DNA of 64,000 bases from Stomoxys calcitrans (lineage: Eukaryota; Arthropoda; Insecta; Diptera; Muscidae): NCBI RefSeq assembly GCF_963082655.1, contig NC_081553.1, positions 206,737,935 through 206,801,934 on the forward strand, written 5' to 3'. Shown here one piece after another: positions 11,336 through 22,435 of the stretch (the first letter of the stretch is position 1; the number at the start of each line of letters is the position of its first letter). The translations under genes were made by a program, and so were the position numbers. The notes beneath the pieces are model-generated. The model was given only the letters and a program-made list of their open reading frames with translations, made no database searches and was not told the origin of the DNA.

Positions 11336-12999
11336 GTTTGTTTGTTTGTTTGTTTGTTTGTTTGTTTGTATGTTTGTGGGTTCCTTATAGACTCAGAAAC
11401 GACTGAACCGATATTCTTGAAATTTTACACAGATGGTGCATAATGACCCCGTGGTGAAAATAGGGTACTACATTTCTTGATATCTGAAGGGGGGGCGGAC
11501 GCTCCCCCTTACCCTAATTTTCAGAAACGTCAGATCTGGGAGATGGGTGGTGCGATTTAAGCGAAATTTTTGTAAAATAAAAATTTGGTATCCAAATTTC
11601 GGATTGGATACCTAGGGGGGGCGCCCCACCCTAAAACCTACCAAACATATATTTAGAAAAATCACGACAATATGGGACTCAAATGAAATGTATTTAAGAT
11701 TAGAAAACGTATCTGATATCGAATTGTCGGACCAAGTGCTAGGAGGACCACCCCCAACCCCAAAAACACCGCTAAATCTGACGTATTTCCAGACCATGGC
11801 AATATGGGACTCAAATGAAAGTGGGGGCGCCCCACCCTAAAACCTACCAAACATATATTTAGACCAATCACAACAATATGGTACTCAAATGAAAGGTATT
11901 TAAGATTAGAAAACGCATCTGATATCCAATTGTGGGACCAAGTGCTAGGGGGGGCCACCCCAACCCCCAAAACACCCCTAGATCGGACACATGGCTGGGG
12001 GGGCTTAAATAAAAGTATTTGAGTGTACAATACGAATCTGATATCCAAATATGGGACCAAGTGTTTGGGGGGCCGTCTCTTACCAAAAACATCCCCCAAA
12101 GTGGACAAATTTACGACCATAGCAATATGGGGCTCAAATGAAAGGTCTTTGGGAGTTAAGCACGAATTTGATATCAATATTCGGGAAAAGTGTCTATGGG
12201 GCCACGCCACCCCCACAACACCACCCAAATTGGAAGTATTTGCTGACTTTTGCAATATGAGGCTCAAATAAGAGGGATTTTAAAGTGGAACACGAATCCG
12301 ATATATATTTTCAAGGCCAACTCGTTGAGTGGCCGCCCATCCCCCAAAACACCCCCCAAATCGATCATGTTTGCCGACTATGGAAATATGGGACTCAAAT
12401 TTAAGGTATGTGGGAGTAGACCACGTATGTGATATCAACATTAGTGGCCAACTGTCTAGCAGACGTCCCACCACCATAACAACCCCCAAATAGGGCATAT
12501 TTTTTCACCAAGACAATTTGGGTCTTATAGAGAGTGGAACTTAATATTCATAGTTTTTAGGGCCAATACCCAGAACCCGACATATTTGCTGACTTTTGCA
12601 ATAAGGAGTTTAAATGAGATTAGAAAACGAATTTGATATCCAATTTTGAGGCCAATGGCAATGTGCGGTTCAAATAAATGATATATGGATATATGAGAAT
12701 ACAGCACGTTGCTGCTATATTTTCCGGGTTTAATGTTTGGGGGACCACTCCGATCCCCAAAACACCCCTAAATCGGGCATATTTACCGTTCATGTCAATA
12801 TGGAGCTTAAATGGAAGGTATTGGGGGGGTAGACCAAGAATTGATACCCACTTTCGGGACCAATTTTCTGGGGCTCTACCACTTTCCCAAATTACCCCAC
12901 AAACAGCAAATTTTTTACTTACCATCGCAATATGGGGCTCAAGTCAAGGTATTTGGGAGTAGAATACGAATCTGATATCCAAATGTGGGACCATGTATT
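11336..12999 (+). repeat. Family D repeat, long copy (D2)
   Basis: Opens with a TTTG tetranucleotide run (11337-11375) and the segment GGTTCCTTATAGACTCAGAA, then AAATAGGGTACTACATTTCT and GGGGGGGCGGACGCTCCCCC. About nine diverged units follow with CAATATGGGACTCAAATGAAA- and GATATCCAA-type motifs. No coding capacity beyond array by-products. Confidence 0.55.
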
Positions 13000-13211
13000 T
13001 AAGGCATCACCAGCTTTCATGTAAATCGGTCTCTCGATCATCATTTTTCGCTTCCTGGAAGCTTTAATTTTTGCTGGTTTGACAGAAGTTTGGTATGTAC
13101 AATAAAATTATGCCCTTCAACTAAATTTATTTTGTAAAAATTTTTAGCAGAATCCATATTAGTGGGTTCCTGAGATTCGGCCCTGCCGAATTTAGCACTC
13201 TTTTACTTGTT
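13000..13211 (+). repeat. HINE 3' terminus with hairpin and tail
   Basis: Diverged terminal unit ending in GATTCGGCCCTGCCGAATTT (stem-loop) and AGCACTCTTTTACTTGTT. This is the conserved 3' end of HINE-B/C type elements. It stops about 30 bp before a predicted 3' splice site at 13240-13241. Confidence 0.65.
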
Positions 13212-13241
13212 CTAATTAGTGTTTTTTTTTTCTCTTTCTAG

Positions 13242-13308
13242 ATGAGCTCAATGATCAAAAATTGGATACAATGGAAAAATGGAAGCCACCACACCAACTA
13301 AGTTACAG
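13242..13308 (+). CDS. Candidate internal exon of an unidentified host gene
   Basis: Fly-type splice context: branch-site consensus CTAAT at 13212-13216, a strong pyrimidine tract, TTTCTAG ending at 13241, and a CAG/GTTCGT donor at 13308/13309. The 67 bp between them is open in one frame (two bases complete the incoming codon, two are left over) and reads ELNDQKLDTMEKWKPPHQLS; the other two frames contain stops (the first only near its end, TAA at 13299). I do not recognise the protein. No partner exon in compatible phase could be placed with confidence. The donor is imperfect, so this could be chance, but the branch site, tract and acceptor are textbook. Confidence 0.4.
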
Positions 13309-13309
13309 G

Positions 13310-13628
13310 TTCGTAACCAGTATTTTTTTTTATTTGTGAGGGTCCATATTAGAATTACAAAACAATAATAAGTACCCTGGGGAAATGTGTAGTCAATTGC
13401 CCCAAATAACCCTGTCCTAAAGTGGAAAATTAGTAACCTCTCTCAGGACATATCCTACAGGGAATTAAAGGTTTAAATTGTCATAACTTGTGATTCTTAA
13501 TTATTTTTTAAAAAGTCGCTCGATTATTGTTAAAAATTGCTTATTAGTTAAATATATTTGCTGACCAATGTTATCTTCCCTAAAAACACTAGCAGAGTAT
13601 ACGCATCCTTTTCGATCTGTCCCAGGAC
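13310..13628. other. AT-rich spacer next to candidate exon
   Basis: No gene or clear repeat. Short stretches such as CAGGACATATCCTACAGGG resemble the outer ends of the neighbouring foldback element, so an older relative may have been here. Confidence 0.3.
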
Positions 13629-14300
13629 CTATCCTGCGGTGTTAGAATGGTGGCAATTCGTCACCTCGAACGACAAAGTTTTTTAAAAGTGATAGGTTTT
13701 TCCATGTGAGGGGACGAGAAATTGGACCGGTTCCAACCACCAGAGATCCTATCCCGTGACAGGTTTGGGACCTGTCCCATTTCCTGTAGTGTACGTTTTT
13801 TCCATGTGAGGGGACGAGAAATTGGACCGGTTCCTACCACCAGAGAACATATCCCGTGACAGGTTTGGGACCTGTCCCACTTCCTGTAGTGTACGTATTC
13901 ATGCTAGCATTCGAAAAATATGAATTTTGGGGAGCGAGGTTCAGACCCCTTCGACCTATCGGGGTCCTATCTCGACCGATAGGCCGAGGGGGCCTGAACC
14001 TCGCTCCCCAAAATTCATATTTTTCGAATGCTAGTATGAATACGTACACTACAGGAAGTGGGACAGGTCCCAAACCTGTCACGGGATAGGTTCTCTGGTG
14101 GTAGGAACCGGTCCAATTTCTCGTCCCCTCACATGGAAAAAAACGTACACTACAGGAAATGGGACAGGTCCCAAACCTGTCACGGGATAGGTTCTCTGGT
14201 GGTAGGAACCGGTCCAATTTCGCGTCCACTCACATGGAAAAATCTATCACTTTTATAAAAGGTTTGCCACCATCTTAGCACCGTAGAATAGGTCTCCCGC
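13629..14300. mobile_element. Foldback (long inverted repeat) element
   Basis: Two ~330-340 bp arms are reverse complements around a centre near 13969. Landmarks: AAGTGATAGGTTTTTCCATG at about 13687 pairs with the reverse complement at about 14233-14251, and GAATTTTGGGGAGCGAGGTT at about 13922 with its partner near 14000. Each arm holds two tandem ~108 bp units that start TTTTCCATGTGAGGGGACGA and contain the inner palindrome GGGACAGGTCCC. The outermost ~50 bp are more diverged than the core. No transposase. Structure is that of Foldback-type or long-TIR non-autonomous DNA transposons. Short ORFs on both strands are mirror images. Confidence 0.8.
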
Positions 14301-15337
14301 CATGGGTACGCCCCTGACTATCTGTGTTTGATACCAGATTTCCAAAGCAAACTTTATTCTGACCTCAAAATGCCTATTAATTTGAATACCCTACACCACT
14401 CTCGTGGTACAGGGTATTTTGGAGTTAAATTAATGCCCTTTTTTTCATCTCTTTTCACCACTGTCCCCCAATGTCAACCATTTCCGAGATCAGGGTAAAA
14501 TTTCCTGAAAAAAAAAAAAAAATTTGTGGACAAATGAAAAACGTTATGCCTTCAAAAGCATAGAAAAACACACGCAGACGGAGACAGGCATATAAAAACA
14601 ACTCTCACACAAATACATACACACATAGACAAATAAAGGCACAATAACATAACAAAAAAAAAACACACACACACAACACATTAAATGTGACATGACCTTC
14701 CAAAGTACACTTAAGCAAACATAGATAATACCCAAAGCCTCCCTGAACATATCCACCCCCTTAGCTAGCTTACCCACTCACACGGTTTCCTGTGAGTTGA
14801 CAACTTGCCATTTTGTGCCATTCCATTTATGGGGTTTTCGTAATGCGTGAAAACCGCAATCGAAATTTCAAAATTAAGCATGCAACAGAGAGGAAACAAA
14901 AAAGTTGTAATGGTTTTTCTGTGTCGCTCATTCAACGATTGTGCACCATGGACCAAAGTCAAACAAATGTGAGCGTTGCCTCAAAATCCAAGTTAAAAAT
15001 GTAGCACCACAAAAGGTAGGCAAGTGATAAAATGGGGACAAAGTCTGAGTTTGGGGGGGGCTAGAATGTGAAGAGAAAAAAAGGAAGAAGAAGAAGAAAG
15101 TTGATTAAAAGCTAGTAAGTCGAAAGTTGTTTATTTTTTTCGTTTTGTGAGTGAGGATATGGGAGGGTATAAGAACATTTTTAGAAACTTGAGACTTTGA
15201 TTCAAGACCCTGCATAGAATAAACGTGAGTGACCAACACCACATAGTAAGCTAATCTAGCAATGTTTGTCCGTCTATCTGTCTGTAGAAATCGCTCTAAC
15301 CTTTGAACGATTACAGCCCGCATATAATTTGTTTACC
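14301..15337. other. Unique spacer with a solo HINE-A cap
   Basis: Mostly unrecognised sequence with CA-rich and A-rich tracts. At 14388-14416 lies a free-standing palindrome AATACCCTACACCAC...GTGGTACAGGGTATT, identical in form to the HINE-A 5' cap but with no array behind it. A G run is at 15051-15060. Open frames at 14765-15004 overlap on both strands and show no family. Confidence 0.4.
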
Positions 15338-17216
15338 CTCCACCATAGGATGGGGATATACTTGTTTCGTCAATCTGTTGTAACTCCTCGAAATATTCAT
15401 CTAAGACCCCATAAAGTATATATTCTTGATCTTCATGACATTTTAAGTCCAACTTGCAATGTCCGTCCGTCTGTCCGTCCTTCCGTCTGTCTGCCTGTCG
15501 AAAGCACGCTAACTTTCGAAGGAGTAAAGCTAGCCGCTTAAAATTTTGCACAAATACTTCCTATTAGTGTAGGTCAGTTGGGATTGTAAATAGGATATAT
15601 CGGTCCACCTTTTGATATATCTGTCATATAAACCTATCTGGGGTCTTGACTTCTTGAGCCTCTAGAGGGCGCAATTCTCATCCGATTGGAATGAAATTTT
15701 GCACGACGTAATGATATCCAACTACTGTACCAAGTATGGTTTAAATCGGTTCATAACCTGATATAGCTCCCATATAAACCGATCTGGGGTCTTGACTTCT
15801 TGAGACACTAGAGGAAACAATTCTTATCCGATTTAGCTGAAATTTTGCACGACGTGTTTTGTTATGACTTCCCACTACTGTATTAAGAATAGTTCAAATC
15901 GGTCCATAACCTGATATAGCTGCCATATAAATCGATCTGGGTTCTTGACTTCTTGAGCCACTAGAGGAAACAATTCTTATCCGATTTGGCTGAAATTTTT
16001 GCACGAGGTGTTTTATAGCGACTTTTAACAACTGTGCTGAGTATGGTTGAAATCGGTCCATAACCTGATATATCTGTCATATAAACCTATCTGGGGTCTT
16101 GACTTCTTGAGCCACTAGAGGACGAAATCATTATCCGATTTGGCTGAAATATTGCATGAGGTGTTTTATTATGACTTCCAATAACTGCGCTTAGTATGAC
16201 GCAAATCGGTCCATAACCTGATATAGCTCCCATATTAACCGATCTGGGGTCTTGATTTCTTGAGCCACTAGAGGAAACAATTCTTATCCGATTTGACTGA
16301 AATTTTTGCACGAGGTGTTTTATAGCGACTTTTAACAACTGTGCTGAGTATGGTTGAAATCGGTCCATAACCTGATATATCTGTCATATACACCTATCTG
16401 GGGTCTTGACTTCTTGAGCGTCTAGAGTGCGCACTTTTAACAACTGTGCTGAGTATGGTTGAAATCGGTCCATAACCTAGATTTAGCTGAAATTTTGCAC
16501 GACGTGTTTTGTTATGACTTCCCACAACTGGATTAGGAGTAGTTCAAATCGGTTCATAAACTGATATAGCTGCCATATAAACTGATCTGGGGTCTTGACT
16601 TCTTGAGCCTCTGCAGGGAGCAATTCCTATCCGATTTGGGTCTTGACTTCTTGAGCGTCTAGAGGACACAATTCTCATCCGATATGGCTGATATTTTGCA
16701 TGAGGTGTTTTGTTATAACTTTCAACAACTATGCTAAGTGTGCTAATAGTTCAAATCGGTCCATAACCTGATATAGCTGCCATATAAACCGATATGGGAT
16801 CTTGATTTCTTGAGCTGCTAAAAGGCGCAAGTATTTTCCGATTCGGCTGAAATTTGGCACAACGGGTTCTCTCAAGACCTTTAACATACGTGTCGAATAT
16901 GGCATTAATCGGTTTATAGCCTAATGCAGCTCCCCTATAAACCCATCTCCCCATTTTACTTCTTCAGCCCCTAAAGGGCGCAATTCTTACTAGATATGGC
17001 TGAAATTTTACACAATGACTTCTACTATGGTCTCCAATATTCAGTTCAGTTATGGTCCGAAATGAACAAAAACTTGATAGTGTTCCGATTTGGGGTCTTT
17101 TCTTTTATCCTATGTTTTCCTATAAAGAAATACCGTGGCAAGAGCTCGACAAATGCGGTCCATGGTAGAGGGTATATAAGATTCGGCCCGGCCGAACTTA
17201 GCACGCATTTACTTGT
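15338..17216 (+). repeat. HINE-B element, complete ends (copy B3)
   Basis: Cap ACCCTCCACCATAGGATGGG, then GACCCCATAAAGTATATATT and a GTCCGTCTGTCCG microsatellite, then about ten units with CCATAACCTGATATAGCTGC, and a clean 3' end GATTCGGCCCGGCCGAACTT, AGCACGCATTTACTTGTT. Some units near 16380-16500 and 16590-16650 are partial duplications. Both termini are present, so this is the best full-length HINE-B here. HINE-A copy A2 starts at the very next base. Confidence 0.8.
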
Positions 17217-18372
17217 TATACCCTACACCACTTCTACTGTGGAACTGGGTATTATAACTCAGTGAATTTGTTTGTAACACCCAAGAAGAAGAGAGATAGA
17301 CCCATTGATTAGTATATCGATGGACTCAGAATCACTTTCTGATATGATTTAGCTATGTCCGTCTCTCTGTCTGTCTGTCCGTCTGTCTGTCCGTCTGTCT
17401 GTCCGTCTGTCTATCCGTCTGTCTGTCCGTCTGTCTGTCCGTCTGTCATCTGTCTGTCTGTCAGTCTGTCTGTCCGTCTGTCTGTCCGTCTGTTTGTCTG
17501 TCCGTCTGTTTGTCTGTCCGTCTGTCTGTCCGTCCGTCTGTCCATGTTAATTTGTGCACAAAGTACACATCGATCTGTCTGTCCGTCTGTTTGTCTGTCC
17601 GTCTGTCTGTCTGTCCGTCCGTCTGTCTGTCCATGTTAATTTGTGTACAAAGTACACATCGATCGATTGAAGACAAAGTACACCGATCGTCTTCAAATTT
17701 GGTACAGGCATATTTTTCGGCCTAGAGATGTCCGTCTGTTTGTCTGTCCGTCTGTCTGTCCGTCTGTCTGTCCGTCTGTCTGTCCGTCCGTCTGTCTGTC
17801 CGTCTGTCTGTCCATGTTAAATTGTGTACAAAGTACAAGTCGCATTTTTCGTCCGATCGTCTTCAAATTTGGTACAGGCATATTTTTCGGCCTAGAGATG
17901 AAATTGGAAAAAATCGGTTGAGATCTGGATATAGCTCCCATATATATGTTCGACCGATTTGCAGTAATAATGCAATAAAATGGTAATTTGTTAACCGATT
18001 CTCTCGAAATTCGGCAGGAAGGAATTACTGGTGAATTTCATGGAAATCGGTTCAGATTGAGATATAGCTCTCATTTGTATATATCGTCCGATTTTCGCCC
18101 CTAGAGCCACTACAAGCACATTTATTGACCAATCTTGCCAAAATTTTGCACAACGCTTTCCTCGACGACTACCACAATGTACAAAGAGTTTGGTCCAAAT
18201 CGGTTCAGATTTAGTTATAGCTCCCATATATATGTTCGTCCGATTTGCAGTAATATTGCAATAAAATGGTCTTTTGTTAAACGATTTTCTCGAAATTCGG
18301 CAGGAAGGATTCTTTTACGACTCTCGACATTACTGGTGAATTTAATGGAAATCGGTTTAGATTGAGATATAG

Positions 18373-18405
<33 letters not shown>

Positions 18406-19504
18406 CGCCCGATTTTCACTCCTAGAGCCACTGCAAGCACATTTGTTGTCCAATCTTACCAAAATTTTGCACAACGCTTTCCTTGACGACTACCACAATG
18501 TACAAAGAGTTTGGTCCAAATCGGTTCAGATTTAGATATAGCTTCCATATATATGTTAGTCCGATTGGCAGTAATATTGCAATAAAATAGTCATTTGCTA
18601 ACCAATTCTCTCGAAATTCGGCAGAGAGGATTTTTTTACGACTCTCGACATTACTGGTGAATTTCATGGAAATCGGTTCAGATTGAGATAAAGCTTTCAT
18701 TTGTATATATCGTCTGATTTTCACTCCTAGAGCCACTACAAGCACATTTGTTGACCAATCTTACCAAAATATTGCACAACGCTTTCTTCGACGACTACCA
18801 CAATGTATATAGAGTTTGGTCCAAATCGGTTCAGATTTAGATATAGCTCCCATATATGTGTTCGTCCGATTTTCAGTAATAATGCAATAAAATGGTCATT
18901 TGTTAACCGAATCTCTCGAAATTCGGCAGGAAGGATTTTTTTACGATTGTCGACATTACTGGTGAATTCTATGGAAATCGGTTCAGATTTAGATATAGCT
19001 CTCATATATATATCGTCCGATTTTCACTCCTAGAGCCACTGCAAGCACATTTGTTGACCAATCTTACCAAAATTTTGCACAACGCTTTCCTCGATGACTA
19101 CCACAATGTATATAGAGTTTGGTCCAAATCGGTTCAGATTTAGATATAGCTTCCATATATATGTTCGTCCGATTTGCAGTAATATTACAATAAAATGGTG
19201 TTTTGTTAACCGACTTTCTCGAAATTCGGCAGGAAGGATTTTTTTACGACTCTCGACATTTCTTGTGAATTTCATAGAAATCGGCCCAGATTTAGATATA
19301 GCTGTCATATATGTACATCGCCCGATTTTCACCCCAAGAGCCACTGCAAGCGCATTGTTTGACCAATCTTGCCAAAATTTTCAACGACTACCACATTATC
19401 TGAGAAGTTTGCTCGGAATCGGTTCCGAATTAGATATAGCTTCCATATATACGTTCGTTAGATTTTGGGTAATTTGCCATAATGTTGTCTTTTGTCAACC
19501 GTAG
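17217..19504 (+). repeat. HINE-A element, long copy (A2)
   Basis: Starts immediately at the 3' tail of B3 with ATACCCTACACCAC and GAATTTGTTTGTAACACCCA, followed by an expanded GTCY microsatellite in which TTTGTG(C/T)ACAAAGTACA recurs three times (about 17550, 17640, 17820), then about ten ~153 bp units with TTCAGATTTAGATATAGCTC. A TA run is at 18381-18403. The 3' end is missing: at CAACCGTAG (about 19497-19505) it passes into a truncated SINE. Confidence 0.8.
17345..17815 (+). repeat. GTCY microsatellite inside HINE-A
   Basis: Tetranucleotide-based CTGTCCGTCTGTCTGTCCGT array at about 17345-17545, 17575-17632 and 17727-17812. The intervening pieces repeat the unique HINE-A leader, so the array grew by duplicating microsatellite plus leader together. 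Ser/Arg/Pro-type ORFs across it are artefacts. Confidence 0.85.
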
Positions 19505-19529
19505 TTTTTAGGTTGGAGGAGAGGAGAAA

Positions 19530-19760
19530 TATCAGACAAAATTTTCAGCGGTGGTCATCCCTCTGTCGTCATTTGCGAGTTAGTAAACCATATAAAAACT
19601 TCACCACAAAGAGGTGTGCTACGGCGGGTCACCGTTCTGGCCCAGCTATAAAAAAGAGGTCCCTTATCACTTAGCTTAAACTTGAAGCGGACTCCACTCA
19701 TTGATATGTAAGAAATTTTGCCCCCTTTTCCTTAACAGAATGTTCTTGAGCCAATTTGCT
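19530..19760 (+). repeat. tRNA-derived SINE, 5'-truncated and diverged (S3)
   Basis: Body markers AAAATTTTCAGCGGTGGT, AGAGGTGTGCTACGGCG, CTTAAACTTGAAGCGGACTC and CATTGATATGTAAGAAATTT identify the family. The tRNA head with box A/B is missing; the left junction falls at the AACCGTAG of HINE-A, a string that also occurs in the SINE head. Confidence 0.7.
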
Positions 19761-19969
19761 TACATTGCATGTATTATTGCCACAACATTTTCATGCCATT
19801 GTGAATGCCAATTATCGGATTATGGAGTGCACTTTGGGTTCACCAAAACCAGTCACTGTCGACACCACCAATACTACTTTGGCTATCAAGAGTTTTATTA
19901 TTCTTCAATTAAGTTTTTATAATTAAATTGTTTTGGTACATAATGGCCAATAAATGCGGTGACACTTAC

Positions 19970-20023
19970 ATTACCATTTATCAAAGCCACAGCTACAGCC
20001 ACATAACGCCAAAATCGACTCAT
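19970..20023 (-). CDS. Candidate first coding exon with signal-peptide-like start
   Basis: On the minus strand an ATG (20023-20021, A at -3) opens MSRFWRYVAVAVALINGN and is followed exactly in phase by a consensus donor GTAAGT (19969-19964). Without splicing the frame runs 40 codons to a stop. Basic residues followed by a short Ala/Val/Leu stretch resemble a signal peptide, but the hydrophobic core is short. No downstream exon could be assigned and I do not recognise the protein. Confidence 0.25.
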
Positions 20024-20127
20024 ATTCGGCAAAGTGCAAACCAACAAAAAAAAAAAAAGTTTAAAAAAATTTTAAACACCAAAATATAAAATGCAAAATT
20101 TTACAATTTTTGGTCAATAAATGCGAA

Positions 20128-20290
20128 CATTTGGCGATATTTATAAGGGAGCTTCATCCAAATCTGATATCTGAATCGTTCAGAGTCATAAGAAAATCTC
20201 TCCTGCCAAATTTCATGAAAATCAATTAACAATTGACCATTTTATTGCAATATTACTCAAAATCGGATGAGCTTATAGAGGGTGATTTTT
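20128..20290 (-). repeat. HINE-A fragment
   Basis: One unit in minus orientation, recognised by CATTTTATTGCAATATTACT and CTGCCAAATTTCATGAAAAT. Neither terminus is present. Confidence 0.55.
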
Positions 20291-20299
20291 TAGCTATTA

Positions 20300-22010
20300 T
20301 TTTTTTTGGCAATACCGGTTTAAACAGCTCACGCACGTTTCCTATTTTGTTTCACTGTTTGACGCACCCGTTAGCTCGCAGCTTAACTTCTCATAACAGC
20401 AATGATCACCACACAGATCGGGCCCCAATGTTCCAGCCTGTGTAGTGCTCCCAGCTATTCCGCGCCGTGGACAACGTCGTCCACATAAACGATTATCTTC
20501 TTACCATCTCCGCCGAGATCCAACAGATTTTCGTACGGTCCAGTGCGGCGAGTATGAATCCTATCTGCACGTTACTGAAGGCCCTCTCAATATCCCATTA
20601 AGCCGTCATAGGGTAATTCTTCTGCACGTCTTGACCTCTTGCACCACTTCGTGCAGGGCCATCTCCACCAGCCTGTCTTTGAGGTATGCGTGTTGTGCGC
20701 CAGTGAAGTCCTCAGGCGTCAGTCCTTCTCTTACCTTCAGGTCTTTCAAGTGTTTTGGGTAAAAACAAATACACCAGCCCTCTGTCATGTTCTCTCTATC
20801 TTGACCTTATTAAAAAGACTCCTGCTCTGTCCCCTGAGTACCTTCAGTTACGGTGACCACCATAACATGCTGTTTTGACGCAGGCAATCTCTTCGGGACA
20901 TGCCTTCAAAACGACCTCGTTCAGTCATCCCGTGATAAGACCCGCTGTGGCCCCTGGAGAACCCAAGGGAACTGAAGGCCACAGTGGGTCTTATCACGGG
21001 ATGACTGAACGAGGTCGTTTGGAAGGCATGGCCCAAAGAGATTGCCCTCTTCGGGACATGCCTTCAAAAACGACCTCGTTCGGTCATCCCGTGACAAGAC
21101 CCACTGTGGCCTCTGGAGAACCCAAGGGAACCGAAGGCTACAGTGGGTCTTATCACGGGATGACTGAACGAGGTCGTTTTGAAGGCATGGCCCAAAGAGA
21201 TTGCCCGCGTAAAAACAGCATGTTATGGTGGTCACCGGAACTTAAGGTACTCAGGGGGATGAGAAGGAGTCTCTTTAATAAGGTCAAGATAGAGAGAACA
21301 TGACAGAGGGCTAGAAAAAACACTTGCTAGACCTGAAGTTAAGAGAGGGACTGGCGCCTGTGGACTTCACTGGCGCACAACACGCATACCTCAAAGACAG
21401 ACCGGTGGAGACGGCCCTGCACGAAGTGGTGCAATAGGTCAAGACGTGCAGTTGGCCCCAACTTCTGCTTCCGTTCCCTGAACTTCTCCCAGTTGATCCT
21501 TCTCGGATTTCTGTATGGTATCCTTCTCACCATCTCGAGCTCGACCTGAAAACAAATGCTTTTGTGATCCGAATAGGAGCACTGGGTGGAAACGTTCCAG
21601 CCAATGACTTTCATCGAGAAATTTCGGCACAAATGTTATATCTATTCCCTGATCCGATTGTATAAAGAAGGGGCAATGCCCTACAATGGATACAACCAAG
21701 CCCATGGATAAAATGTATTCAAAAAGTGACTCGCCCCTATTGTTGGTATCTGTGCTTCCCCAGCGACTACGGAGTGCATTAGCGTCGCCTCCTAACGCAA
21801 GGATATGCCCCTTATCCCCGCACTGTGCCCGAAGGGAGACTGACTTTATTGTATGGCCAGAACCAGTAATGGTTTGCTCGGCCTCTTAAAGGCCAAAAGT
21901 GAAAAGTCGCTCTAATTTGGGCTCAGGGAATAGTAGATGGCGAAATCGTCGTCGAAAGAGAAACAAACGAAGAATTGTGAAATGATCTTCGCCCTAACAA
22001 GCCCTAAATC
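20300..22010 (-). mobile_element. Non-LTR retrotransposon remnant (endonuclease to reverse transcriptase)
   Basis: Minus-strand remnants in the order expected for LINE ORF2. At about 21740-21800 the AP-endonuclease reads LGGDANALRSRWGSTDTN; at about 21590-21640 its C-terminal NVSTQCSYSDHKSICF carries the SDH motif; at about 20650-20780 reverse-transcriptase sequence reads AYLKDRLVEMALHEVV; and at about 20450-20520 GRRCPRRGIAGS is a broken form of the conserved CPQGG-type block. Frameshifts and stops are numerous. Endonuclease wording fits Jockey/LOA-type elements. The middle (20622-21451) has been converted into a large palindrome. Confidence 0.75.
20622..21451. repeat. ~830 bp palindrome of retrotransposon sequence
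   Basis: CTGCACGTCTTGACCTCTTG at 20622 returns as its reverse complement ending at 21451, placing the symmetry centre near 21036; all intermediate landmarks (CACCACTTCGTGCAGGGCC, ATGTTCTCTCTATCTTGACC, ACCACCATAACATGCTG) pair the same way. Inside are two tandem ~150 bp units, each itself palindromic (GACCTCGTTCAGTCATCCCG with its complement). The arms are retrotransposon RT sequence in opposite orientations. A read-through transcript could fold into a very long hairpin. Confidence 0.85.
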
Positions 22011-22016
22011 AAAAAA

Positions 22017-22225
22017 AAGGAGGCCTCCGTAGAGAAGTGGTCAGCATGTCCACCTATGACTCTGAACGCTTGGATTCGTATCATGGCGAGACCATCTGAA
22101 AAAAATTTCTGTAGTAGTTTTCCCCTCCTTATACTGACAACACTTTTGAGGTATTGTGACATGTAAAAACTTCTCTCGGTCGGACTCAACTTCAAAAAGG
22201 ACTTCCATTGCAAAAATATCCGATC
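22017..22225 (+). repeat. tRNA-derived SINE, diverged (S4)
   Basis: Head AGGCCTCCGTAGAGAAGTGG, then GCATGTCCACCTATGACTCT and a decayed box B GGATTCGTATC. Body reads TTTTCCCCTCCTTATACTGA and CTTCTCTCGGTCGGACTCA, with an internal deletion of the CACTGCGGCACGCC segment. Confidence 0.7.
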
Positions 22226-22435
22226 ATTTGTTCGTCTCAAAAGAGAAACAAACGAGAACACATAAAAGGGCTTTAAGCTAAGGTTTCATTAGCGCAGGAC
22301 AAGAGCAAGAATGCGGGAGGTTAAAGTGCCTCCTCATCATATTCTCCACAGCTGCGAACCAGTGACCGTTCATCCCCTTTATAAGTCTTAACAGCTTCTG
22401 TCGATCCGGGCTGTATTAAGGCCAGCGATTTCTTG

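Noticed and set aside
17355..17725. Ser/Val/Pro/Cys-rich ORFs over the microsatellite (also 31901-32137, 36885-37322)
   Set aside because: They are translations of the GTCY tetranucleotide tract inside HINE leaders, present in several frames on both strands; no coding signal.
19740..19922. Cys-rich small secreted protein starting MFLSQFAYIACIIATTF
   Set aside because: Its ATG and first codons are the 3' end of a SINE; the rest is short and without family resemblance.
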